From Lachnospira sp. UBA5912 (GTDB lineage: Bacteria > Bacillota > Clostridia > Lachnospirales > Lachnospiraceae): 6,952 nt of DNA. Position 1 is the stretch's first letter; the number at the start of each line of letters is the position of its first letter. The notes below the pieces were generated by a model that saw only the letters and a list, made by a program, of their open reading frames with translations, was not told the origin of the DNA and made no database searches. Below are positions 1 through 6,761 of the stretch, piece by piece. A program made the position numbers and the translations under genes. The DNA lies in contig DJDY01000114.1 of NCBI GenBank assembly GCA_002435585.1, forward strand, positions 1 through 6,952, read 5' to 3'.

Positions 1-752
1 ATGTTGTTACACTTGCACTTGAACACGATATAACACTTATAGAGAACACTGGACTTATAGATGCAGGATGGAAAGAAGAATATGACAGGGATTCAGCACC
101 ATATACATCAACAATTGTATTCTTGGTAAGAAAAGATAACCCGCTTGGAATAAAGGACTGGGATGACCTTATAGCAGATAATGTTGAAGTGATAACTCCA
201 GATCCTAAGAGCAGTGGCGGTGCATGTTGGAATTTTCTTGCGGCACTCAGCTTTGCAAAGGAAAAATATAAAGATGAGAGTTCCCAGAAAGAGTTTTTAA
301 GAAAGTTATATTCCAATGTTTCTGTGCTTGATTCAGGAGCCAGAGGTTCAACAACAACATTTGTTGAGAATAAAAAAGGTGATGTCCTTATAGCATGGGA
401 AAATGAAGCGATTAACTCAATGAATTCTTATCCTGGAGAATATGAGATGATTACACCATCGGTAAGTATACTGGCACAGCCAAGTGTAGCAGTAGTTGAT
501 GATAATGTTAAAGTTAATAAGTCAGAAGAACTTGCCAGTGAATATCTATCATACTTGTATTCAGATGAGGCACAAAGACTTGCAGCCAAGTATGGTTACA
601 GACCATCTGATAAGAATATATTATCTGAGTATGGTGATGAATTTGACTTGAGCGTAAGACTGACAACCATAGATGATTATGGCGGATGGAATGAGGCTTA
701 CAGAATATATTTTGATGATGGAGGATGGTTCGATGAAATATATGACAACTAA
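1..752 (+). CDS. sbp: Sulfate/thiosulfate ABC transporter substrate-binding protein, 3' part (5' end outside window)
   Basis: Extracytoplasmic receptor that captures sulfate (or thiosulfate) and hands it to the CysTWA importer. Only the C-terminal 249 residues are present; the first complete codon is at position 3, so the signal or lipoprotein peptide is outside the window. The family core is clear: VVTLALEHDI at the left edge, SAPYTSTIVFLVRK, the GIKDWDDL stretch, VITPDPKSSGGACWNFLAA (the SGG backbone loop that binds the anion), GDVLIAWENEA (with the tryptophan that contacts sulfate in enterobacterial Sbp), and a YLYSDEAQ...YRP C-terminal lobe. The end, GGWFDEIYDN, matches the usual C-terminus, so the 3' end is intact. 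The residue after SGGA is Cys where E. coli Sbp and CysP have Arg. The gene overlaps cysT by 20 bases. Sulfate and thiosulfate binders cannot be told apart from this fragment; sbp is used for the family. Confidence 0.93.
   Translation, partial: VVTLALEHDITLIENTGLIDAGWKEEYDRDSAPYTSTIVFLVRKDNPLGIKDWDDLIADNVEVITPDPKSSGGACWNFLAALSFAKEKYKDESSQKEFLRKLYSNVSVLDSGARGSTTTFVENKKGDVLIAWENEAINSMNSYPGEYEMITPSVSILAQPSVAVVDDNVKVNKSEELASEYLSYLYSDEAQRLAAKYGYRPSDKNILSEYGDEFDLSVRLTTIDDYGGWNEAYRIYFDDGGWFDEIYDN
720..724 (+). promoter_or_regulatory. Ribosome binding site for cysT, inside the sbp 3' end
   Basis: A perfect GGAGG lies inside the last codons of sbp, with an 8-base spacer to the ATG at 733. It decides the cysT start: the in-frame upstream ATGs (from 673) have no such site and would add residues translated from sbp coding sequence, while the ATG at 742 is too far from it. 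Confidence 0.75.
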
Positions 753-1632
753 TACAGCTAATAAAGAACCTGAATTCGATGGGAAGACCATGAAAAGTAA
801 GAAAGCTAAAGATAAGAAGGTAAGAGTTATTCCTGGGTTTCATCTTACACTTGGAATAACGGTTACAATGTTATCACTTATAGTACTTATACCACTTGCA
901 TCAGTTATGGTGTATTCACTTAAGTTATCACCTGGTGAGTTTATAGCTCTTGTTACCAAGAAGAATGTTGTAAACGCTTTCGTGACAAGTATAAGCTGTT
1001 CCTTTATAGCAGCGGTTATTAACTGCGTGTTTGGAACAATACTTGCCTGGACATTTGTTAAATATGATTTTGCTGGTAAAAGAATACTTGACGGACTTAT
1101 TGAACTTCCATTCGCACTTCCGACAGCAGTTGCAGGTATAACACTTTCAAAGATGTATTCAGAAACAGGATTGCTTGGAAAACCACTTGCATCACTTGGA
1201 ATCAAGGTTTCTTATACACATATCGGACTTATTATCGCTTTAGTATTTGTTGGTATTCCATTTGTAGTAAGAGCTGTGACCCCTGTTCTTGAAAAAATGG
1301 ATCCGCAGTATGAAGAGGCAGCCTATATATTGGGAGCAAGCCCTTCAAAAACTTTTTTCAAGGTAATACTTCCAGAGATAACTCCTGCACTACTTACTGG
1401 TTTCGGACTAGCCTTTGCAAGGGGAATCGGGGAGTATGGAAGTGTTATATACATATCTGGAAATAGTGCTAAAGAGCACACACAGGTTGTCTCTTATGTA
1501 ATAATGCAGAAGCTTAATTACATAGATTATGCATCTGCGACAGCGATAGCGCTTGTGATGCTTATAATATCGTTTCTTATATTATTTGTTATCAATATAA
1601 TACAGATGAGAGTTGCTAAGAGAACATCTTAA
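733..1632 (+). CDS. cysT: Sulfate ABC transporter permease subunit CysT
   Basis: One of the two membrane subunits that form the sulfate channel, partnered with CysW and powered by CysA. The chosen start gives 299 residues (E. coli CysT is about 277). A lysine-rich, hydrophilic N-terminal stretch of about 36 residues precedes six predicted membrane segments, near residues 37-61, 84-107, 119-140, 163-183, 218-240 and 268-291. The cytoplasmic coupling (EAA) loop is at residues 194-214, EEAAYILGASPSKTFFKVILP with the central Gly, which docks on the ATPase. ELPFALPTAVAGI, GIPFVVRAVTPVLE and FARGIGEYGSVIYISGN are typical of CysT. It overlaps the sbp 3' end by 20 bases, suggesting translational coupling. 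CysT rather than CysW is assigned from these motifs and from gene order. The longer N-terminus is the only departure from the family. Confidence 0.95.
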   Translation: MKYMTTNTANKEPEFDGKTMKSKKAKDKKVRVIPGFHLTLGITVTMLSLIVLIPLASVMVYSLKLSPGEFIALVTKKNVVNAFVTSISCSFIAAVINCVFGTILAWTFVKYDFAGKRILDGLIELPFALPTAVAGITLSKMYSETGLLGKPLASLGIKVSYTHIGLIIALVFVGIPFVVRAVTPVLEKMDPQYEEAAYILGASPSKTFFKVILPEITPALLTGFGLAFARGIGEYGSVIYISGNSAKEHTQVVSYVIMQKLNYIDYASATAIALVMLIISFLILFVINIIQMRVAKRTS

Positions 1633-1697
1633 GAAAATTGAGAATGTGTTAGGTTATTAAACAAAATTGGAAGTATTAATAATTTAACATTACATAG

Positions 1698-1722
1698 AAA
1701 GATTTAAGATTAAAAGATTTAA
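1698..1722 (+). repeat. Direct repeat AAAGATTTAA, two copies, period 15
   Basis: AAAGATTTAA occurs exactly at 1698-1707 and 1713-1722. The second copy runs into the right arm of the inverted repeat at 1708-1724. The sequence is visible directly. Whether it is a binding site or AT-rich drift cannot be decided from one genome. Confidence 0.5.
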
Positions 1723-1724
1723 TC
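1708..1724. repeat. Perfect inverted repeat GATTAAA-AGA-TTTAATC
   Basis: Seven-base arms (1708-1714 and 1718-1724) are exact reverse complements around a 3-base centre, giving a 17-bp near-palindrome of the size typical of a dimeric repressor site. As RNA the stem would be weak, with one G-C pair per stem and a 3-base loop, so an operator is a likelier role than a terminator. Some such palindromes are expected by chance in sequence this AT-rich. Confidence 0.4.
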
Positions 1725-1727
1725 AGA

Positions 1728-1766
1728 AGCATTTAATAGCATTTAACTTAATTAGGAACATTTAAT
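1728..1766 (+). repeat. Tandem 10-bp repeat AGCATTTAAY plus a third variant copy
   Basis: AGCATTTAAT (1728-1737) is followed directly by AGCATTTAAC (1738-1747); a related AACATTTAAT lies at 1757-1766, ending just upstream of the cysW ribosome binding site. The 10-base period places the copies on the same face of the helix. Function is unknown: protein binding, A-tract bending or a decayed microsatellite are all possible. Confidence 0.5.
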
Positions 1767-1772
1767 CGAAAT

Positions 1773-1778
1773 GGAGGT
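1773..1778 (+). promoter_or_regulatory. Ribosome binding site for cysW
   Basis: GGAGGT with a 4-base spacer to the ATG at 1783. The ATG at 1771 overlaps this site itself, so it cannot be served by it and is rejected as the start. Confidence 0.8.
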
Positions 1779-1782
1779 AAGC

Positions 1783-2652
1783 ATGAGCGAGAACGATAAG
1801 CTTGAAAAAAGAAAAAGAACAACAAGAAATATATGTGTGCTTATAACAGTGGTTTTTATCACAGTGATGCTAATACTTCCATTGTTCTCCATAATAGTAA
1901 GTTCACTTAAAGAGGGAATTGGCTTTTATATAAAATCAGTGACAACCTCTTACGTACTCAGTGCATTAAAGGTTACAATTATCGCAACAGTTATTGCGGT
2001 TGTGATTAACACACTGTTTGGTATAATAGCGGCATGGGTACTTACTAGATTTGATTTTAAAGGAAAACAAGTACTTGCAACACTTATAGATATACCATTT
2101 TCAATATCCCCGGTTATAGTGGGACTGGCTTTTCTTATGACATTTGGAAGACTTGGTTTCTTTTATCCAGTTATAAGATGGTTTAATGAGGTGTTTGGAA
2201 CCAATGTAAGAATTGCTTTTGCTGTTCCTGGTGTTGTACTTGCAACAATATTTGTTACATTTCCATATGTATCAAGAGAAATAATACCAGTGCTTAACTC
2301 ACTTGGTAAAGATGAGGAAGAAGCTGCAGCACTTATGGGTGCTAACGGATTCACTATCTTTTTTAAGATAACACTTCCTAATATAAAGTGGTCACTCATA
2401 TATGGAATTATATTATGTACATCAAGAGCACTTGGAGAGTTCGGTGCTGTAAATGCACTTTCCAAGACAAGAGGAGAGACATTCACACTTCCACTTGAGA
2501 TTGATGCGCTGTACATGTCTGGGACTGATTCATCTATAACAGCAGCATTTGCAGTGTCATCAATACTTGTAATAATAGCAGTCATAGTACTTATACTTAG
2601 AAATGTGTTTGAATACAGGCAGAAGAATACTAAGAAGGGAGGAGTTAAGTAA
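1783..2652 (+). CDS. cysW: Sulfate ABC transporter permease subunit CysW
   Basis: Second membrane subunit of the sulfate importer, homologous to CysT and forming the channel with it. It has 289 residues from the ATG placed behind the GGAGGT site, close to E. coli CysW (about 291). A short basic N-terminus (KLEKRKRTTR) is followed by hydrophobic segments near residues 16-41, 62-86, 98-121, 145-165, 203-223 and 252-272. The EAA coupling loop is at 179-199, EEAAALMGANGFTIFFKITLP. Motifs typical of CysW include TRFDFKGK, DIPFSISPVIVGL, FVTFPYVSREIIPVL and SRALGEFGAVNALSK. The basic tail ends at 2652, with the final A of its TAA stop shared with the cysA ATG. It differs from its neighbours in being set off from cysT by a repeat-bearing gap rather than an overlap. 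Confidence 0.95.
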   Translation: MSENDKLEKRKRTTRNICVLITVVFITVMLILPLFSIIVSSLKEGIGFYIKSVTTSYVLSALKVTIIATVIAVVINTLFGIIAAWVLTRFDFKGKQVLATLIDIPFSISPVIVGLAFLMTFGRLGFFYPVIRWFNEVFGTNVRIAFAVPGVVLATIFVTFPYVSREIIPVLNSLGKDEEEAAALMGANGFTIFFKITLPNIKWSLIYGIILCTSRALGEFGAVNALSKTRGETFTLPLEIDALYMSGTDSSITAAFAVSSILVIIAVIVLILRNVFEYRQKNTKKGGVK

Positions 2653-3713
2653 TGTACGTTGAGATGAAAAATATATTTAAACAATACGGAAGTTTCAGGG
2701 CATCAGATAATGTAAACTTTGGTATTGAAAAAGGAAAGCTGGTTGCACTACTTGGTCCTTCAGGAAGTGGTAAAACAACTATATTAAGAATGATAGCTGG
2801 ACTTGAGACTCCAAGCTTTGGAGATATATACATAGATGGAAAAAGGGTTAATGATATACCTGCAAGTAAGAGAGGCATAGGTTTTGTATTCCAGAATTAT
2901 GCGTTGTTCCGTCATATGACAGTATATGATAATATAGCTTTCGGGCTTAAGTTACAGAAGGTTCCAAAGGATGAGATAAGGAAACGTGTTACCGAGCTTC
3001 TTGAGATAACAGGACTTTCAGGACTAGAGAAAAGATATCCTAATCAGTTATCAGGTGGACAAAGGCAGAGAGTGGCATTCGCAAGGGCACTTGCTCCTAA
3101 TCCACAGGTGCTTCTTTTAGATGAACCTTTTGCAGCGATAGATGCCAAGGTAAGAACAGAGCTTAGAACCTGGCTTAGAAGCATGGTTACAAAGCTTGGA
3201 ATAACAAGTATATTCGTAACACATGACCAGGATGAGGCTGTTGAGGTTGCAGATGAGATAATCATAACTAACCATGGTAAGATAGAACAGATGGGAAGCC
3301 CGGTGGATATATATAAGAGTCCTGCAACACCTTTTGTTGTTGAGTTTATAGGAAAGACATCAGAGGTTTCTGATTATTCAAAGCTTAAAGGCTTTGATGA
3401 GGTTAAAGGAGCTGACAGGGCTGTTATAAGACCAGAGTTTGTAAAAATATCAAAATATGGAAAGCTTCAGCAGTACAACAGTGCTGCAGAAGAAGGATAT
3501 GTTGAAGATATACTATTCAGAGGTAATCACCTGGATGTCACAGTTAATATCGGATGTACAAGGATAACGGGTGAATGGTCATTAGAAAAAGAACCACTTT
3601 CAATAGGTGAGAAAGTTCATGTGCTTATATACAGGATATATGCGGTTGACAGTGAGAGAACATACTTGTGTGAGAATAAGGGCATGAAGTCAGATGATGT
3701 ATTCTATATCTAA
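2652..3713 (+). CDS. cysA: Sulfate ABC transporter ATP-binding subunit CysA
   Basis: ATPase that drives sulfate import by binding the EAA loops of CysT and CysW on the cytoplasmic side. It has 353 residues (E. coli CysA about 365). All nucleotide-binding motifs are intact: Walker A GPSGSGKTT at 35-43, Q-loop glutamine 81 (VFQNYALF), signature LSGGQ at 133-137, Walker B and catalytic Glu in VLLLDEP (Glu158), D-loop AAIDAKVR around 164, switch His191 in VTHDQDEA. A C-terminal TOBE-type regulatory region (about 235-345) follows, with IRPEFVKI and GEKVHVLIY strands. The start overlaps the cysW stop by one base (TAATG) and a GGGAGGAG run at 2637-2644 supplies the ribosome binding site. The gene ends with two consecutive in-frame TAA codons. 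CysA rather than another TOBE-type importer ATPase is assigned from the sulfate-specific partners. Confidence 0.95.
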   Translation: MYVEMKNIFKQYGSFRASDNVNFGIEKGKLVALLGPSGSGKTTILRMIAGLETPSFGDIYIDGKRVNDIPASKRGIGFVFQNYALFRHMTVYDNIAFGLKLQKVPKDEIRKRVTELLEITGLSGLEKRYPNQLSGGQRQRVAFARALAPNPQVLLLDEPFAAIDAKVRTELRTWLRSMVTKLGITSIFVTHDQDEAVEVADEIIITNHGKIEQMGSPVDIYKSPATPFVVEFIGKTSEVSDYSKLKGFDEVKGADRAVIRPEFVKISKYGKLQQYNSAAEEGYVEDILFRGNHLDVTVNIGCTRITGEWSLEKEPLSIGEKVHVLIYRIYAVDSERTYLCENKGMKSDDVFYI

Positions 3714-3730
3714 TAAAGTGATATTGTTAT

Positions 3731-3744
3731 TATTGTGTATTGTG
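3731..3744 (+). repeat. Tandem heptamer TATTGTG x2
   Basis: Two exact, adjacent copies of TATTGTG (3731-3737 and 3738-3744) end 21 bases before the TATAAT box, in or next to where a -35 element would sit. The position would suit an activator or repressor site, but two copies of an AT-rich heptamer are weak evidence alone. Confidence 0.4.
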
Positions 3745-3765
3745 AAATCTTTAAGCTGATAGTAG

Positions 3766-3771
3766 TATAAT
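3766..3771 (+). promoter_or_regulatory. Candidate -10 element (TATAAT) for the apr-cys genes
   Basis: A perfect TATAAT 34 bases before the aprA start. There is no good -35: the closest match, TTGTGA at 3740-3745, leaves a 20-base spacer, and the hexamer at the 17-base distance (TGAAAT) matches poorly. If this is a promoter, it probably needs an activator, which would suit a sulfur-regulated gene set. In AT-rich DNA a TATAAT can also arise by chance. Confidence 0.4.
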
Positions 3772-3794
3772 AAAGGAATTTACTTTACTTCAAA

Positions 3795-3800
3795 AAGGAG
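3795..3800 (+). promoter_or_regulatory. Ribosome binding site for aprA
   Basis: AAGGAG with a 5-base spacer to the ATG at 3806. An in-frame GTG at 3800 overlaps the last base of this site, so the ATG is taken as the start. Confidence 0.75.
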
Positions 3801-3805
3801 TGCTT

Positions 3806-5530
3806 ATGAAGATAAATGGATTAAAGAAGCTTACAACGGATGTTCTTATAATAGGTGGTGGTACAGCAGGCTGTTATGCAGCACTTACCATAAAAGAGCA
3901 GTCAGATACAGCAAGTATCATTATAGCAGAGAAAGCCAATATAAAACGTAGCGGATGTCTTGCAGCGGGCGTTAATGCTATCAATGCATATATAGTTGAT
4001 GGCAGAAAGCCAGAAGATTACGTTGATTATGCTAAAAAAGATGCAGATGATATCGTAAGGGAGGATTTGCTTCTTACTATGTCAGAAAGACTTAATGAAG
4101 TTACTGCCAGGATGGAAAAGCTGGGACTTGTAATACTTAAGGATGAAAATGGAAAATATGTTGCAAGAGGTAATCGTAATATTAAGATTAATGGTGAGAA
4201 TATCAAGCCTATACTTGCATCAGCTGTAGAAGCACTTGATGGAGTGACAGTTATAAACAGACTTAACATAACAGATTATATAGTTAAAGAAGGCACAATT
4301 CTAGGTGCTGTTGGGTTTAACATAGATGATGGGTATGCATATGAGATAAGAGCTAAGAAGGTTTTATGTGCAACAGGAGGTGCTGCAGGGCTTTATAAGC
4401 CTAATAATCCAGGCTTTTCAAGACATAAGATGTGGTATCCGCCATTTAATACGGGAGCCGGATATGCAATGGGTATTAATGCTGGCGCAGAGATGACAAC
4501 ATTTGAGATGAGATTCATAGCTTTACGCTGCAAAGATACTATAGCTCCAACGGGAACTATAGCACAGGGAGTTGGAGCTAAGCAGATTAACTCAAAAGGT
4601 GAAGTATATGAAGATAAATATGGTATTACAACTTCACAGAGGGTATATGGAACCGTAAGAGAGAATATCGAGGGAAGAGGTCCATGTTATCTAAGAACAG
4701 AAGGAATAAGCAAAGAACAGGATGAGTCACTGAAAAAAGCATATCTTAACATGGCACCAAGCCAGACACTTAAGTGGATAGAGTCAGGAAAGAATCCAAG
4801 TGAGCAGAATGTTGAGATAGAAGGAACAGAGCCTTACATAGTAGGTGGACATACAGCAAGTGGTTACTGGGTTGATACTAACAGAAAAACTACTATAGAT
4901 GGTCTGTATGCAGCAGGTGATGTTGCGGGAGGATGTCCTCAGAAGTATGTAACAGGTGCTATGGCAGAGGGTGAGATAGCTGCCATAGATATAGTTAAGA
5001 GACTTAAAGAAGAAAAAGATAATGAGTATTATGCAAATGACGATTTGAAGGCTGATGATATTTTTGCAGATGAATTCGTAAGTAAGAAGCTTGAAGAATA
5101 CAACACATATCTTGAAAGACAGGATGAGATTTTTTCTACAGAGCAGCTTGAAGAAGCCATGCAGAAGGTTATGGATACATATGCAGGCGGAATTGGAAGC
5201 CACTATCAGTTTAATGAGAAACAGCTTGAACTTGCTAAGCAGAAGATAGCACAGATTATAACACTTTCAGGTAATGTGTCGGCCGCAGATTACCATGAGC
5301 TTATGTTTGTATATGAGCTTAAGGAAAGACTCACGGTCTGTCAGGTACTTATAGAACATTTAAAGGCAAGAAAGGAAACAAGATGGCACAGCTTTGCTGA
5401 GAATCTTGATTATCCGGATAAGTCAGATGACTGGCTTAAGTATGTCAACACCAGAAAGAATGGTGATAACATAGAAGTTATATTCAGAAATCTTGTAGGA
5501 AGAGGTGAGACATATGAGCATAGCAATTAA
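3806..5530 (+). CDS. aprA: Adenylylsulfate (APS) reductase, flavoprotein (alpha) subunit
   Basis: FAD enzyme that reduces APS to sulfite and AMP, with electrons from AprB; the reverse reaction is possible in sulfur oxidisers. It has 574 residues, against roughly 620-660 for dissimilatory AprA. The N-terminal Rossmann motif DVLIIGGGTAGC (12-23) binds FAD, and a second FAD-binding stretch is GLYAAGDVAGG (366-376). From remembered alignment to Archaeoglobus fulgidus AprA, the substrate-site residues are kept: Asn60 (Asn74), Trp210 (Trp234), Arg241 (Arg265) and His349 (His398, in VGGHTASGYW). Other APS-reductase-specific blocks are RSGCLAAGVNAINAYI, WYPPFNTGAGYAMG, the FEMRFIALRCKD segment, and ARKETRW near the C-terminus. 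These separate it from L-aspartate oxidase and fumarate reductase flavoproteins, its relatives in the superfamily. It overlaps aprB by 17 bases, suggesting coupled synthesis. Neighbouring cysDN would supply APS. Confidence 0.92.
   Translation: MKINGLKKLTTDVLIIGGGTAGCYAALTIKEQSDTASIIIAEKANIKRSGCLAAGVNAINAYIVDGRKPEDYVDYAKKDADDIVREDLLLTMSERLNEVTARMEKLGLVILKDENGKYVARGNRNIKINGENIKPILASAVEALDGVTVINRLNITDYIVKEGTILGAVGFNIDDGYAYEIRAKKVLCATGGAAGLYKPNNPGFSRHKMWYPPFNTGAGYAMGINAGAEMTTFEMRFIALRCKDTIAPTGTIAQGVGAKQINSKGEVYEDKYGITTSQRVYGTVRENIEGRGPCYLRTEGISKEQDESLKKAYLNMAPSQTLKWIESGKNPSEQNVEIEGTEPYIVGGHTASGYWVDTNRKTTIDGLYAAGDVAGGCPQKYVTGAMAEGEIAAIDIVKRLKEEKDNEYYANDDLKADDIFADEFVSKKLEEYNTYLERQDEIFSTEQLEEAMQKVMDTYAGGIGSHYQFNEKQLELAKQKIAQIITLSGNVSAADYHELMFVYELKERLTVCQVLIEHLKARKETRWHSFAENLDYPDKSDDWLKYVNTRKNGDNIEVIFRNLVGRGETYEHSN
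5502..5508 (+). promoter_or_regulatory. Ribosome binding site for aprB, inside aprA
   Basis: GAGGTGA within the last codons of aprA, 5 bases before the ATG at 5514. An in-frame GTG at 5505 lies within this site and is rejected as the start. Confidence 0.7.
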
Positions 5531-5828
5531 TAAAAGCAAATGCGTAGGATGTGGACAATGCAGCATTGTCTGTCCGGGAAGCCTTATAAAGATGGGTGAG
5601 GACAGAAAGGCATATATAAAGTATCCTAAGGACTGCTGGGGGTGTTCATCATGTCTTAAGGAATGCAAGTTTGAAGCTATAGCACTGTATCTTGGAGCAG
5701 ATATGGGTGGTATGGGAAGTAAGATGAGTGTTACCGCTAATGGCGACTATCTTAACTGGAATATAGATAAGACAGATGGCAGCAGGGAAACAATTATTAT
5801 TAATAAGAAAGAATCCAATAAGTACTAA
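5514..5828 (+). CDS. aprB: APS reductase, iron-sulfur (beta) subunit, compact ferredoxin-like form
   Basis: Electron-transfer subunit that passes electrons to the FAD of AprA. It has 104 residues. Two [4Fe-4S] motifs are complete: C10-x2-C13-x2-C16-x3-C20-P and C41-x2-C44-x2-C47-x3-C51. Trp42, next to Cys41, matches TrpB48 of the A. fulgidus enzyme, which sits between the clusters and FAD. The part after the clusters ([12 protein letters not shown], then [18 protein letters not shown]) resembles the beta-strand segment of AprB. Two features of classical AprB (about 150 residues) are missing: the insertion within the first cluster motif (CxxCx7CxxxCP in A. fulgidus) and the long C-terminal tail that wraps around AprA. 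The Pro after the last Cys is Lys. Alone it could be called a generic 4Fe-4S ferredoxin; the 17-base overlap with aprA and Trp42 make AprB the better call. Confidence 0.85.
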   Translation: MSIAINKSKCVGCGQCSIVCPGSLIKMGEDRKAYIKYPKDCWGCSSCLKECKFEAIALYLGADMGGMGSKMSVTANGDYLNWNIDKTDGSRETIIINKKESNKY

Positions 5829-5860
5829 TATTAATACATAAGGAAAGGAAGGATAAATCA

Positions 5861-6760
5861 ATGGCAGAATTATCGCATCTTGATCAGCTTGAAGCTGAGG
5901 CAATATATATAATAAGAGAGGTAGCGGCGGAATGTGAAAAGCCGGTTATGCTTTATTCTATAGGAAAGGACAGTTCAGTAATGCTTCATCTGGCTATGAA
6001 GGCATTCTATCCTGAGAAACCACCTTTTCCATTCCTTCATGTTAACACAACATGGAAGTTCAAGGAAATGATTAAGTTCAGGGATGAAACAGCTAAAAAG
6101 CTTGGCATTGACATGATAGAGTATATCAATGAAGATGGTGTTAAGAAAGGAATCAATCCTTTTGACTATGGTTCAGTGTATACAGATATTATGAAGACAC
6201 AGGCATTAAAGCAGGCTCTTAACAAGTATGGTTTTACGGCTGCATTTGGCGGTGGCAGAAGAGACGAAGAAAAATCAAGAGCTAAGGAAAGAATATTCTC
6301 ATTCAGAAACGAAAACCAGGCATGGGATCCTAAGAACCAGAGACCAGAGATGTGGAAGCTTTACAATTCACGTATCAACAAGGGTGAGAGTATAAGAGTA
6401 TTTCCTATATCAAACTGGACAGAGGCAGATATATGGCAGTATATCAAGAGAGAGAACATTGATATTGTGCCTCTTTACTTTGCAGCTAAACGTCCTGTAG
6501 TTGAAAGAGATGGCATGCTTATAATGGTTGATGATGACCGTATGAAGTTAAGAGAAGGTGAAAAGATTGAATACAAGAATGTAAGATTCAGAACTCTTGG
6601 CTGTTATCCTTTAACAGGTGCTGTTGAGTCGAATGCTACAACTCTTGATGAGATAATCGATGAAACACTCAGTGCTGTATCTTCTGAGAGAACAACAAGA
6701 GTTATCGATAACGAAGCAGCAGGAAGTATGGAAAGAAGAAAGAGAGAGGGGTATTTCTAA
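5861..6760 (+). CDS. cysD: Sulfate adenylyltransferase (ATP sulfurylase) subunit 2, CysD
   Basis: Catalytic subunit that forms APS and pyrophosphate from sulfate and ATP, driven by GTP hydrolysis in CysN. It has 299 residues (E. coli CysD about 302). It belongs to the PP-loop ATP pyrophosphatase superfamily: the loop [13 protein letters not shown] is at 33-45, the [13 protein letters not shown] block at 58-70 (Asn62 where E. coli has Asp), and the [20 protein letters not shown] block at 129-148. The end is family-typical: [22 protein letters not shown] and the terminal [13 protein letters not shown]. The ATG is preceded by GGAAGGA (5847-5853) with a 7-base spacer. It follows aprB after 32 bases and precedes cysN by a single base, so it is probably cotranscribed with both. 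Its product is the substrate of AprAB. Confidence 0.96.
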   Translation: MAELSHLDQLEAEAIYIIREVAAECEKPVMLYSIGKDSSVMLHLAMKAFYPEKPPFPFLHVNTTWKFKEMIKFRDETAKKLGIDMIEYINEDGVKKGINPFDYGSVYTDIMKTQALKQALNKYGFTAAFGGGRRDEEKSRAKERIFSFRNENQAWDPKNQRPEMWKLYNSRINKGESIRVFPISNWTEADIWQYIKRENIDIVPLYFAAKRPVVERDGMLIMVDDDRMKLREGEKIEYKNVRFRTLGCYPLTGAVESNATTLDEIIDETLSAVSSERTTRVIDNEAAGSMERRKREGYF

Positions 6761-6761
6761 G

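Larger units (their letters stand above)
1633..1782 (+). other. AT-rich intergenic gap between cysT and cysW
   Basis: A 150-base, very AT-rich non-coding stretch with no usable open frame (the first ATG, at 1644, runs into a stop after one codon). It contains six copies of ATTTAA (1682, 1702, 1717, 1731, 1741, 1760), two direct-repeat pairs and a perfect inverted repeat, listed separately. No G+C-rich hairpin followed by a U run is present, so no intrinsic terminator is called. No convincing paired -35/-10 promoter was found. The gap is odd because the other transporter genes here overlap. Confidence 0.7.
3714..3805 (+). other. Intergenic gap between cysA and aprA
   Basis: A 92-base AT-rich spacer that separates the transporter genes from the reduction genes. 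It holds a tandem heptamer, a perfect TATAAT and the aprA ribosome binding site. No intrinsic terminator is visible, so read-through from cysA is likely even if an internal promoter exists. It is too short for a complete SAM-I (S-box) riboswitch. Confidence 0.7.

Noticed and set aside
673..732. Upstream ATG codons that would extend CysT by 20 residues
   Set aside because: The extension would be read from sbp coding sequence in another frame and has no ribosome binding site; GGAGG at 720-724 serves the ATG at 733.
1638..1696. Promoter in the cysT-cysW gap (TTGAGA at 1638 or TTGGAA at 1667)
   Set aside because: Neither has a good -10 at the right distance: the first has only TATTAA 11 bases on, the second TACATA after 18 bases with three matches.
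3714..3805. Terminator hairpin or SAM riboswitch between cysA and aprA
   Set aside because: The only arms found (TTATTAT at 3727 and ATAATAA at 3767) are pure A/T and 33 bases apart, with no U run after a stable stem; the gap is also too short for a full S-box element.
4784..5203. Minus-strand open frame of 139 codons opposite aprA
   Set aside because: It lies wholly inside the well-supported aprA gene, has a low-complexity Ile/Leu/Ser/Cys-rich translation with no recognisable motif, and is a typical shadow frame of AT-rich coding DNA. The same applies to the minus-strand frames at 514-843, 840-1205, 2163-2684 and 5649-5903.
3806..5530. L-aspartate oxidase or fumarate reductase flavoprotein as the identity of the gene
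   Set aside because: It shares the FAD fold, but the APS-reductase-specific blocks, the overlapping ferredoxin-like aprB and the adjacent cysDN all favour APS reductase.
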